Assembly (NCBI GenBank): GCA_036277635.1
Contig: DASUMP010000057.1
Location: forward strand, 1-11,608
Reading direction: 5' to 3'
From: DASUMP01 sp036277635
GTDB taxonomy: Bacteria > Actinomycetota > Acidimicrobiia > IMCC26256 > PALSA-610
Length of the DNA stretch: 11,608 nucleotides
Both the position numbers and the translations under genes were made by a program. The notes under the pieces are model-generated. The model was not told where the DNA came from. It ran no database searches and saw nothing but the letters and a program-made list of their open reading frames with translations. Below, piece after piece: positions 1 through 5,567 of the stretch (within the stretch, counting starts at the first letter, position 1; every line of letters begins with the position of its first letter).

Positions 1-521
1 TCCTGGCCGCTCGTGTTGCGCTCGGCCATCTCGTGCACACGGTCCCAGTCCTCGCGCGGCAGGCCCATGAGCTCGCCGATCACGCGCGAGGGCAATCCGG
101 CGGTGACCTCGTGGACGAACTCCACCTCGCCGCGCTCGGCGGCGTCGTCCATCAGCTCGCGACAGATCGCTCGGATCCGGTCCTCGAGCTGTGCGATCAC
201 GCGCGCCTTGAAGCTCGGCGCGATCGGGCGGCGGTAGTCGGTGTGTCGCGGCGGATCCATCGCGAGCAACATGTCGCGCATCATCTCGAGCTGATCGGGC
301 GCCAAGTTCTCGAGCACGACCCCGCCCTCGCTCGCCGAGAACAGGTTCGGCTCGCGCGCCACGTGCACCACGTCGGCGTGCTTCAACACCGCCCAGTAGC
401 CGGGCTCGTCGCGCATCTCCTGCCAGTACACCGGCTCGGTGCGGCGCAGCTCGGCGAACAGCTCGTGCGGAGGACCGTCGACGTAGGAGTCGGGATCGGA
501 CAGGTCGACCCGCGTCGGCAC
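1..521 (-). CDS. Cytochrome P450, N-terminal 173 residues (3' end cut by window edge)
   Basis: This is a haem monooxygenase of the bacterial soluble class, which would hydroxylate a small substrate using ferredoxin-supplied electrons. The translation shows the usual P450 N-terminal half: a Pro/Tyr-containing start (VPTRVDLSDPDSYVDGPPHE), the FSASEGG stretch near residues 61-67, and the helix-C motif MDPPRHTDYRRPIAPSF (88-104), whose His and Arg contact the haem propionates. The I helix, ExxR motif and haem-Cys loop lie beyond the window. The general look resembles the CYP124/125/142 group that acts on lipid or sterol side chains, but substrate cannot be read from this fragment. The GTG start at 519-521 is forced: the codon two positions upstream in the same frame is the TGA that ends the cupin gene (TGA ACC GTG). 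A weak GGTGG lies about 8 bases upstream. It is almost certainly cotranscribed and translationally coupled with the cupin gene. Confidence 0.9.
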   Translation of the reverse strand, partial: MPTRVDLSDPDSYVDGPPHELFAELRRTEPVYWQEMRDEPGYWAVLKHADVVHVAREPNLFSASEGGVVLENLAPDQLEMMRDMLLAMDPPRHTDYRRPIAPSFKARVIAQLEDRIRAICRELMDDAAERGEVEFVHEVTAGLPSRVIGELMGLPREDWDRVHEMAERNTSGQ

Positions 522-524
522 GGT

Positions 525-983
525 TCAGGCCACCAACACGTTCGGACGGGGCAGGCCTTCTTGCTCGCACATCGCGAGGTAGAAGGCGAGCGTGCCCGCG
601 CCGTCGATCACCGACTCGACGTTGCCGTCGGCGTCGACGTTCAGGTTCACGCCGTGCATGTGGAACCACACGCGCGTGTCGTCTTCGATGCACTGCAGCG
701 TGTGCACGGAACCGGCGGGCTCGTAGAGGAACGAACCGGCGCGGTTCACGTAGTCGTACTCCTTGTACTTCCACGCGCCCGACGTCGTGTAGCCCCACAC
801 CGGTCCGGTGTGGCGGTGCGTCGGCACCTCGAACCCGGCCTGGAAGACGTTCTCGATGATCCAGAGGCCGGCCTGTTCGTCGACCTGCAGCACCTTCAGC
901 AGGTTGCCACCACCCATGTCGACGAACGGCAGCTCGTCGGCACCGATGTGCACCGCCGTCGGGACACCTTCGACCACCGTCAT
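525..983 (-). CDS. Cupin dioxygenase-like protein (2,4'-dihydroxyacetophenone dioxygenase family)
   Basis: A 152-residue single-domain cupin. The first cupin motif is visible as PTHRHTGPVWGYTTSGAW (residues 54-71) with His56 and His58. The second motif includes EPAGSVHTL (88-96) with His94. Together these give a three-histidine metal site like that known in acetylacetone dioxygenase (Dke1) and 2,4'-dihydroxyacetophenone dioxygenase, which cleave a carbon-carbon bond using Fe(II) and oxygen. Family members are often annotated as DAD-like, but many have no proven substrate, so the reaction here is inference. The ATG at 981-983 is chosen because AGGAGGAG (991-998) lies 7 bases upstream, the cupin fold starts just after it, and the codons further upstream run antisense to another gene. 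The P450 gene starts 3 bases after its stop, so the two probably act on related substrates, for example a hydroxylated ketone. A large inverted repeat lies immediately upstream of the ribosome binding site. Confidence 0.85.
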   Translation of the reverse strand: MTVVEGVPTAVHIGADELPFVDMGGGNLLKVLQVDEQAGLWIIENVFQAGFEVPTHRHTGPVWGYTTSGAWKYKEYDYVNRAGSFLYEPAGSVHTLQCIEDDTRVWFHMHGVNLNVDADGNVESVIDGAGTLAFYLAMCEQEGLPRPNVLVA

Positions 984-990
984 CCGCCGC

Positions 991-998
991 CTCCTCCT
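991..998 (-). promoter_or_regulatory. Ribosome binding site of the cupin gene
   Basis: On the minus strand the sequence reads AGGAGGAG, ending 7 bases before the ATG at 983. It is one of the strongest Shine-Dalgarno sequences in the window and fixes the cupin start. It abuts the left arm of the inverted repeat at 998-1043, so any hairpin or bound protein there would sit right against the ribosome site. Confidence 0.8.
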
Positions 999-1043
999 GT
1001 GTGGACAGAAAGTGTCGCCCTGGGGGCAGTTTCTGTCCAAACA
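998..1043. promoter_or_regulatory. Inverted repeat between divergent genes (candidate operator or leader hairpin)
   Basis: TGGACAGAAA (1002-1011) is repeated as its perfect reverse complement TTTCTGTCCA (1030-1039). The match extends outward to 14-base arms with one mismatch (998-1011 and 1030-1043). The 18-base spacer holds a second small inverted repeat, GCCC-TGG-GGGC. The element occupies most of the gap between the cupin ATG (983) and the divergent ATG (1056), where both promoters must lie. It could be two half-sites for a regulator, or on the cupin transcript a hairpin next to the ribosome binding site. In the cupin direction TGGACA (1039-1034) and GACACT are spaced 17 bases apart like a weak promoter. 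Which role applies cannot be settled from the sequence. Confidence 0.65.
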
Positions 1044-1055
1044 CGATGGGGCACC

Positions 1056-1451
1056 ATGGCGGTCGTGGAGGATCCCGCGACGCACCCGACGACGCAGCTC
1101 GATGTGAGCGCGGTGGTGCACGGAGCCCTCGCCGGACGCGACGTCGAGGTGCTCCAGCCTCCCGTGCTGTGGCCGACCACCGTCGACATGTCGGCGGTGG
1201 TCGCGGCGCTCGGTCCGGTCCTGACTGCTGACGTCAGCCGAGTGACGCTCAACAACGTCGAGGTCCGTCCCGGCGACGAGCCCGGCGGTACGGCGCCGGG
1301 GCACTACGTCGCCGTCACGACGACCTACAGCGTCACCGACCCGAGCGAGATCGAACCGGTCGTGCGAGGGCTCGGATGGTTCGCGTACGCGACCGACCGC
1401 GACGGCAGCCGTCAGCTCACGCTGTGGCTCCCGGCGTGGTCGACGGCGTGA
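1056..1451 (+). CDS. Hypothetical protein, 131 residues
   Basis: I do not recognise a family. The protein is soluble in appearance, with no signal peptide or membrane segment. It has a hydrophobic, beta-rich central part (a TLNNVEV stretch, then HYVAVTTTYSV) and a Trp-rich end (RGLGWFAYATDRDG, then LTLWLPAW). Codon use favours G or C at the third position as in its neighbours, with natural amino-acid composition, which supports a real gene. The ATG at 1056-1058 is chosen because it is the first in-frame start after the inverted repeat; further upstream the frame is antisense to the cupin and P450 genes. No clear Shine-Dalgarno is seen. It diverges from the cupin/P450 operon and its last 35 bases overlap, tail to tail, the end of the SRPBCC gene on the other strand. 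A link to the P450/cupin pathway is possible through the shared promoter region but unproven. Confidence 0.65.
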   Translation: MAVVEDPATHPTTQLDVSAVVHGALAGRDVEVLQPPVLWPTTVDMSAVVAALGPVLTADVSRVTLNNVEVRPGDEPGGTAPGHYVAVTTTYSVTDPSEIEPVVRGLGWFAYATDRDGSRQLTLWLPAWSTA

Positions 1452-2220
1452 GCGTGGTGAGCCATTCCTGCCAGCGGGGCTGCTCGCGTTCGATCCACGC
1501 GGGCGCGTCGTCGGCGAAGAGATAGCCCGCGACACGCGCGTGCGCCGTTCCGGGCTCGCCCCGGAACGCGAACAACGCAAGGAACCCCGGGACCGGGTCG
1601 GTCGTGCGGAGCAGCGTGTGCTCGCCGGCGATGTGTTCGACGATGGCCTTCGCTCCGAGCGCGTCGACCGTGTCGCCGGCGGCGTGGATCCCGAGCGCGC
1701 GACGCATCGCGTCCGCGACCTCCGCCGCCGAGCCGGCGAGCGGGGCTTCGACCTCCATCATCGTGGCCTCGAGCCCCGCGAAGTGCTCCAGGTACACGCG
1801 CAGGTGGTCGAACATCGGCGCCCAACCAGTCGCCATGTCGTCGAAGAACTCCTGCTCCCAGTCGGCACCGACGCCGAACGCGCTCGACACCACGCGCACG
1901 ACGCACGTGCCGCCCGCTTGCGCCTCGACGACGAACTCGCTCACGAGCGGGGTGACGGTGGACGGGTCCTGACCCGCGAGCGTCGCCCAGTCTTCGGCGT
2001 AGGCGATGCGGCGGGGCGGTTCCCACGCGGTCACCTCACCTTCGGACGTCTCGGGTCCCATGTGGAACCGCACCGCGCCGCCGACGCGCTCGTCGAGCTC
2101 GGTCGGCATCATCCACGCGCTCATGCCGCGCGCGGTCGCGATCGCGTCCCACACCTGTTCGGGGGTGCCGGGGACCTCGACGGTGAACTCGAAGCGACGC
2201 TCGACGTTCGGAGTGGTCAT
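1417..2220 (-). CDS. SRPBCC (AHSA1-like) domain protein with C-terminal extension, 267 residues
   Basis: Residues 8-148 form an SRPBCC/AHSA1 domain, a START-like fold with a hydrophobic ligand cavity. Visible hallmarks are VEVPGTPEQVWDAIATARGMSAWM (split here as VEVPGTPEQVWDAI at 14-27 and ARGMSAWM at 30-37), EPPRRIAYAEDW (67-78) and the final helix FFDDMATGWAPMFDHLRVYLEH (near 125-146). About 115 further residues follow, with alternating helical and strand-like segments (ALGAKAIVEH, TLLRTTDPVPGFLALFAFRG), making the protein longer than a plain AHSA1 protein. The ATG (2218-2220) overlaps the stop of the upstream regulator gene as ATGA, and AGGAG (2226-2230) sits 5 bases before it, so the pair is translationally coupled. 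ArsR regulators paired with SRPBCC proteins are a common actinobacterial arrangement. The ligand is unknown. Confidence 0.85.
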   Translation of the reverse strand: MTTPNVERRFEFTVEVPGTPEQVWDAIATARGMSAWMMPTELDERVGGAVRFHMGPETSEGEVTAWEPPRRIAYAEDWATLAGQDPSTVTPLVSEFVVEAQAGGTCVVRVVSSAFGVGADWEQEFFDDMATGWAPMFDHLRVYLEHFAGLEATMMEVEAPLAGSAAEVADAMRRALGIHAAGDTVDALGAKAIVEHIAGEHTLLRTTDPVPGFLALFAFRGEPGTAHARVAGYLFADDAPAWIEREQPRWQEWLTTLTPSTTPGATA

Positions 2221-2813
2221 GAGTGCTCCTGAGGTTGGTGACCGGACGATGGGCGGGGATGGGCGAGCGCGACGAGGCGGTGCGGCCGACCGTCGTCGTG
2301 GTGGTAGCGGGAGGCGAGCTCGAGCACCGCGGCGGTGAGGTCGTCGGCGAACGCAGCGCGGTCCGCTGCGGAACGGAAGCGGATCTCGGTGTCGATCGCC
2401 ATCGTGGGGAGACGCTTCCCCGACCCGCCCGCCCGGCGAACGAGCTGCCCGACCTCGCGCACGACGCGACCGGCGAGGGCGATCATGTGGCGCGCCGACA
2501 TCCGGTCGGCGACGAGGTCGGGATCGGCCGCCGACGCCGCGAGCGCCGCGGGCGACACCACGTACGTCGCTGCCGTGGCCCGCAGCACGCGTTCGGTGAT
2601 CCCGCCGCGCTTGCGCTCTTCGGCGAGTTCCACCAGCCCGTGCGCCTCGAGCAGGCGCAGGTGGTAGTTGACCTTCTGGCGGGCGATCCCGACCCGAGCC
2701 GCGACCGTCGCCGCGGATCCGGGCTCGACGAGCTCGGCGAGCAACCGGGCGCGCACGGGATCGAGCGCCACGCCCGCCGCGACCGGATCCTCGATCACCT
2801 CGATGGTCTGCAC
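2217..2813 (-). CDS. ArsR-type winged-helix transcriptional regulator
   Basis: A 198-residue DNA-binding protein. The winged helix-turn-helix spans about residues 15-85: LDPVRARLLAELVEPGSAA, then the helix-turn-helix VAARVGIARQKVNYHLRLLE, in which ARQKVNYHLRLLE is the recognition helix, then the wing GLVELAEERKRGGITERVLRAT. The C-terminal half is helical and includes a basic-aromatic stretch near DTEIRFRSAADRAAF. It is longer than a classic metal-sensing ArsR, and I see no CVC-type metal site, so it is more like the regulators paired with SRPBCC proteins. Start choice is uncertain: GTG at 2811-2813 has GAGG 8 bases upstream and is preferred; GTG at 2817-2819 is the alternative. A TTG at 2847-2849 would place the start inside the palindrome at 2831-2848 and is unlikely. 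It probably binds that palindrome, represses itself and perhaps the divergent kinase-like gene. Confidence 0.85.
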   Translation of the reverse strand: MQTIEVIEDPVAAGVALDPVRARLLAELVEPGSAATVAARVGIARQKVNYHLRLLEAHGLVELAEERKRGGITERVLRATAATYVVSPAALAASAADPDLVADRMSARHMIALAGRVVREVGQLVRRAGGSGKRLPTMAIDTEIRFRSAADRAAFADDLTAAVLELASRYHHDDGRPHRLVALAHPRPSSGHQPQEHS

Positions 2814-2830
2814 CCCCACAGCCTCGCGCC

Positions 2831-2848
2831 TGACAATATTTCTTGTCA
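2831..2848. promoter_or_regulatory. Palindromic candidate operator between the ArsR-type gene and the phosphotransferase gene
   Basis: TGACAA at 2831-2836 is mirrored by TTGTCA at 2843-2848, with 6 bases between. Eleven or more of the 18 bases are A or T, a sharp island in this very GC-rich DNA. It lies 18 bases upstream of the preferred regulator start and 27 bases upstream of the divergent ATG at 2876. The minus strand holds TATTGT (2838-2833), which fits a TAnnnT -10 element, so a bound regulator would block the promoter. Assignment to the adjacent ArsR-type protein is inference from position. Confidence 0.6.
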
Positions 2849-2875
2849 AGCCCTGTCTGCCAAGGTGCGGGCCGC

Positions 2876-3925
2876 ATGGCTGCGCCGCCCCCGTCGCCGG
2901 TCCCTCCCGAGGTCGTCGATCTCGAGCGAGTCGCGGCGTGGATGGACGAGCGCACCCTCGGACGCGGCCCGATCACCGATGTCGCGCTGATCGCGGGCGG
3001 GACGCAGAACGTGCTGCTGCGCTTCCGGCGCGACGACCGCGAGTACGTGCTGCGACGACCGCCGCCGCACAAGCGCGCCAACAGCGACGAGACGATGCGT
3101 CGCGAAGCACGCGTGCTCGCCGCGCTCGCGGGCACCGACGTCCCGCACCCGGCACTGATCGCGGCGTGCGCCGACACCGACGTGATCGGCGCGGCGTTCA
3201 CGCTCATGGAACCGGTCGACGGCTTCAACCCGTCGACCGGGCTCCCCGACGCGTACCGCGACCGACCCGACTGGCAGCGCCGCATGGGACTCGCGATGGC
3301 CGACGGCATCGCCGCGCTGGCGCGCGTCGACCACGTCGCGCGCGGCCTCGCCGACTTCGGCAAGGCCGAGGGGTGGCTCGAACGACAAGTGCCGCGCTGG
3401 CGCGCGCAGCTTGCGTCGTATTCGGAGCTCGACGGGTACGACGGTCCCGACATCCCGGGCGTCGACGACGTCGCGCGGTGGCTCGACGCGCACCGACCGG
3501 GCACGTGGCAACCCGGACTCATCCACGGCGACTGCCACTTCGCGAACGTCATCTTCCGGTACGACGCGCCCGAGCTCTCCGCGATCGTCGACTGGGAGCT
3601 CGCGACGATCGGCGACCCGCTCCTCGACCTCGGCCACCTGCTCGCGACGTGGCCGGAACCGGGATCACCCGCCGCCGCGGCGACCGTCGACGCGCCCGCT
3701 CTGCCGACGCGCGCGGAGGTGATCGACCAGTACGCGCGCGGCACGACCCGACCGTTGCACGACCTCGCGTGGTTCCAGGTGCTCGCCTGCTACCGCCTGG
3801 GCATCATCCTCGAAGGGACCTATGCGCGTGCGGCCGCCGGCAAAGCGCCGCGCGACGTCGGCGAGGTGCTCCACGCGATCACGCTCGGCCTGTTCGCCCA
3901 GGCCGTCGGGCTGATCGAGGGATAG
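2876..3925 (+). CDS. Phosphotransferase family protein (aminoglycoside phosphotransferase fold, ACAD10/11-like)
   Basis: A 349-residue protein with the APH/choline-kinase fold. The N-lobe has a Gly-rich ATP loop (LIAGGTQNVLLRF, 38-50), a strand with the usual basic residue (YVLRRPPP, 57-64) and RREARVLAAL (75-84). The catalytic loop is LIHGDCHFANVIF (215-227), with Asp219 and Asn224, followed by IVDWELATIGDPLLDLGHL (237-255), with Asp239 as the metal-binding aspartate. All residues needed for ATP-dependent phosphotransfer are present. In this subfamily the known context is fatty-acid or branched acyl-CoA breakdown, where ACAD10/11-type kinase domains phosphorylate 4-hydroxyacyl-CoAs; antibiotic resistance is not implied. 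The ATG at 2876-2878 follows a weak AAGG; an upstream in-frame TTG at 2843 lies within the palindrome and is not favoured. It diverges from the ArsR/SRPBCC operon, which may share its regulation. Confidence 0.87.
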   Translation: MAAPPPSPVPPEVVDLERVAAWMDERTLGRGPITDVALIAGGTQNVLLRFRRDDREYVLRRPPPHKRANSDETMRREARVLAALAGTDVPHPALIAACADTDVIGAAFTLMEPVDGFNPSTGLPDAYRDRPDWQRRMGLAMADGIAALARVDHVARGLADFGKAEGWLERQVPRWRAQLASYSELDGYDGPDIPGVDDVARWLDAHRPGTWQPGLIHGDCHFANVIFRYDAPELSAIVDWELATIGDPLLDLGHLLATWPEPGSPAAAATVDAPALPTRAEVIDQYARGTTRPLHDLAWFQVLACYRLGIILEGTYARAAAGKAPRDVGEVLHAITLGLFAQAVGLIEG

Positions 3926-3945
3926 CCGCCAACGGAGGCGAGCGA

Positions 3946-3972
3946 GGTTCAACCGATACGCCCTCCGGGTAC
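3946..3972 (+). promoter_or_regulatory. Promoter resembling the SigB/SigF stress class
   Basis: GGTTC (3946-3950), a 16-base spacer and GGGTAC (3967-3972) match the known actinobacterial pattern GGTTT-N15-17-GGGTA used by SigF/SigB-type sigma factors. Transcription would start about 3979, leaving a leader of about 30 bases that contains the GGAGG site at 3993-3997 of the small membrane protein gene. The match is by eye, and no sigma gene is in the window. Confidence 0.5.
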
Positions 3973-4009
3973 AGGCCTCGTGTCCTGTTCCCGGAGGAAG
4001 GCGTACACC

Positions 4010-4159
4010 GTGCTGATCCTCGGCATCATCCTGCTCATCTTGGGCCTCGTCCTCGGCAGCAACCTGCTGTGGGTCGTCGGCCTGGTCCTCGCCGCCGTCG
4101 GCGCCGTGATGTGGATCGCCGCTGCCGGCGACCGCTCGTGGGGCAGACGCTGGTACTGA
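4010..4159 (+). CDS. Small hydrophobic membrane protein, DUF6131-like, 49 residues
   Basis: The GTG at 4010-4012 opens a 49-residue protein that is almost wholly two transmembrane segments, about residues 2-16 (LILGIILLILGLVLG) and 19-39 (LLWVVGLVLAAVGAVMWIAA), followed by a short basic aromatic tail (DRSWGRRWY). This pattern, LILGIILLILG at the start and an Arg/Tyr-rich end, matches the small actinobacterial proteins called DUF6131, whose function is unknown. GGAGGAAGG (3993-4001) precedes the start. A stress-type promoter lies upstream and a hairpin follows the stop, so it appears to be a monocistronic unit. The length is typical for the family. Confidence 0.8.
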   Translation: MLILGIILLILGLVLGSNLLWVVGLVLAAVGAVMWIAAAGDRSWGRRWY

Positions 4160-4181
4160 CCCTCACCCGAATGCGTCCGGC

Positions 4182-4225
4182 CGCGAGGTCGGGGAACATC
4201 CTTGCGATGGAACCCCGGCCTCGCG
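4182..4225 (+). terminator. Stem-loop, probable terminator of the small membrane protein gene
   Basis: Arms CGCGAGGTCGGGG (4182-4194) and CCCCGGCCTCGCG (4213-4225) pair over 13 positions, with one U-G wobble on the plus-strand transcript and an 18-base loop. It begins 22 bases after the stop of the small membrane protein gene. There is no U-tract, as is common for actinobacterial hairpin terminators. It also lies just downstream of tRNA-Leu on the opposite strand, so it may terminate convergent transcripts from both sides. Confidence 0.6.
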
Positions 4226-4251
4226 TCGCCGCGTTCGGGGGATGAGAAGTG

Positions 4252-4335
<84 letters not shown>

Positions 4336-4344
4336 GAGCCGCTC

Positions 4345-4350
4345 AGAGTA
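4345..4350 (-). promoter_or_regulatory. -10 element of the tRNA-Leu promoter
   Basis: On the minus strand TACTCT fits TAnnnT and ends 9 bases before the mature tRNA 5' end at 4335, allowing a leader of only a few bases. No convincing -35 hexamer is seen; GGTGGA lies at about the right distance. Confidence 0.45.
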
Positions 4351-4430
4351 CCAGCGGCCGTCCGAAATCCACCCCGACGCCGGGCCGTACGACGGCGCGC
4401 GAACGCCGGGGGACGCCCTGAACGGTCCGT

Positions 4431-4436
4431 TACCAT
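4431..4436 (+). promoter_or_regulatory. -10 element of fhaA, suggesting leaderless transcription
   Basis: TACCAT fits TAnnnT and is separated from the fhaA ATG (4445) by only 8 bases. Transcription would therefore start at or within a base or two of the ATG, giving a leaderless mRNA. This agrees with the absence of any Shine-Dalgarno before this ATG. It would be the main promoter of the whole cluster. Confidence 0.5.
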
Positions 4437-4444
4437 CGCCGCGA

Positions 4445-5101
4445 ATGGGACTCCAGCGCTTCGAGCGACGGCTCGAGCGGCTCGTGGAGGGCGCGTTCAC
4501 GAAGGCGTTCCGCAGCGGGCTCCAGCCCGTCGAGATCGGCCGACGTCTCGTGCGCGAGCTCGACGCCGGTCGCACGATCGGGGTGCGGGGTCCGGTCGCG
4601 CCGAATCGTTTCGTCGTCGCGCTCTCGCACGACGACATGACCCAGTTCGCGTCGTTCGAGGAAGCGCTCGTCCGCGAGCTCGAGGACACCGCCCGCGAGA
4701 AGGCCCGCGACGAGGGCTACCACTTCGTCGGGCCGGTGACCGTCGAGCTCGTCGCCGAACCCGGCCGGCGTCGCGGCGATCTGCGCATCGCCGCGACGAT
4801 CGAGGAGGGCGCCGGCGGCTTCACCGGCAGCCTCGTGCTGCCCGACGGTCGGCGGGTGCAGCTCGGCGAGACGCCCGCGGCGATCGGTCGGATGCCCGAC
4901 TGCGCCGTGCCCCTGTCGGATCCGCAGGTGTCCCGGCACCACGCCGAAGTCCGGCCCGGCCACCAAGGGTTCCACGTCGTCGATCTCGGCTCGACGAACG
5001 GCACCATCGTCAACGGCTCCGTGATCCGCGGCGACCACGAGCTGCGCGACGGCGACGAGATCACCATCGGGTCCACGATCATCCGCTACGAGGAGTCGTA
5101 G
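4445..5101 (+). CDS. fhaA: FhaA: DUF3662 and FHA domain protein
   Basis: FhaA is a cytosolic adaptor that binds phosphothreonine made by PknB-type kinases; in mycobacteria it interacts with phosphorylated MviN/MurJ-pseudokinase and restrains peptidoglycan synthesis. Here it has 218 residues. Residues 1-115 are the DUF3662 domain, starting MGLQRFERRLERLVEGAFTK with the typical LQPVEIGRRLVRELD (26-40). Residues 127-216 are the FHA domain, with GRM (148-150), SRHHAE (163-168), LGSTNGTIVNG (181-191) and DGDEITIGSTIIRYE. Ser163, Asn185 and the Gly/Arg residues form the phosphopeptide site. The protein lacks the long low-complexity linker of the mycobacterial version (over 500 residues). The ATG at 4445 is supported by the near-universal MGL.RFERRLE start and the TACCAT box 8 bases before. 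FhaB follows after 7 bases. Confidence 0.95.
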   Translation: MGLQRFERRLERLVEGAFTKAFRSGLQPVEIGRRLVRELDAGRTIGVRGPVAPNRFVVALSHDDMTQFASFEEALVRELEDTAREKARDEGYHFVGPVTVELVAEPGRRRGDLRIAATIEEGAGGFTGSLVLPDGRRVQLGETPAAIGRMPDCAVPLSDPQVSRHHAEVRPGHQGFHVVDLGSTNGTIVNGSVIRGDHELRDGDEITIGSTIIRYEES

Positions 5102-5108
5102 GCCGCCG

Positions 5109-5567
5109 ATGTCCGAAGGGATCCTGACGCTCCTCAAGTTCTGCCTGCTCGCGCTCGTCTACCTGTTCTTGGCCCGGGTCGTCTGGGTCGTCGTGAGCGA
5201 GATGCGCGGCAGCGCGACGGTCGGCGTCGCGGCACCGCCCGCGGCCACCGCCGCACCGCGAGCGCGCGGCCGGAAGGTCTGGCGGCTCACGGTGGTGGAA
5301 CCGACGAGCGACCAGGGAGAAGCCCACGAGATCGAGGGCGAAGCCACGCTCGGGCGGGCGGGTGGCTGCACGATCCCGCTCGCGTCCGACACGTTCGTCT
5401 CCCAAGTGCACGCGCGCGTCTTCGAACGCGACGGCGACCTGTGGGCCGAAGACATCGGATCCACGAACGGGACGTTCGTGAACGGCGTGCGCATCGACGC
5501 GCCGGTGCGACTGCGCAAGGGTGACCGTCTGCAGGTCGGCCAGACCGTGATGGAGGCGAGCCGGTGA
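5109..5567 (+). CDS. fhaB: FhaB (FipA): membrane-anchored FHA domain protein
   Basis: A 152-residue protein with one N-terminal membrane helix (residues 8-29, rich in Leu, Val and Phe), an Ala/Pro-rich linker (35-54) and a C-terminal FHA domain (about 60-150). FHA marks are GRAGGC (82-87), VSQVHARV (97-104) and DIGSTNGTFVNG (115-126), with Ser98, His101 and Asn120 placed for phosphothreonine binding. In mycobacteria FhaB/FipA helps recruit division proteins at the septum and is a PknB-family target. The ATG at 5109 lies 7 bases after the fhaA stop, with an AGGAG inside the fhaA end (5091-5095). Its stop overlaps the start of pstP as GTGA. Confidence 0.93.
   Translation: MSEGILTLLKFCLLALVYLFLARVVWVVVSEMRGSATVGVAAPPAATAAPRARGRKVWRLTVVEPTSDQGEAHEIEGEATLGRAGGCTIPLASDTFVSQVHARVFERDGDLWAEDIGSTNGTFVNGVRIDAPVRLRKGDRLQVGQTVMEASR

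Noticed and set aside
33..1055. Long plus-strand open frame upstream of the 131-residue gene
   Set aside because: It is antisense to the P450 and cupin genes, which have clear motifs. Its His/Arg/Val-rich composition is typical of a shadow frame in GC-rich DNA.
2221..3744. Minus-strand extension of the SRPBCC frame to a far upstream start
   Set aside because: It crosses the regulator gene and runs antisense to the phosphotransferase gene. The Ser/Arg-rich translation has no fold, and the ATG at 2220 has a good ribosome site and the ATGA overlap.
2876..3925. Antibiotic-resistance aminoglycoside kinase
   Set aside because: The fold is shared, but the N-lobe (YVLRRPPPHKRANSDETMRRE) and the length match the acyl-CoA-dehydrogenase-linked subfamily, so resistance is not supported.
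2668..4245. Plus-strand open frame of 525 codons
   Set aside because: Arg/Ala-rich shadow of the phosphotransferase gene in another frame; no motifs.
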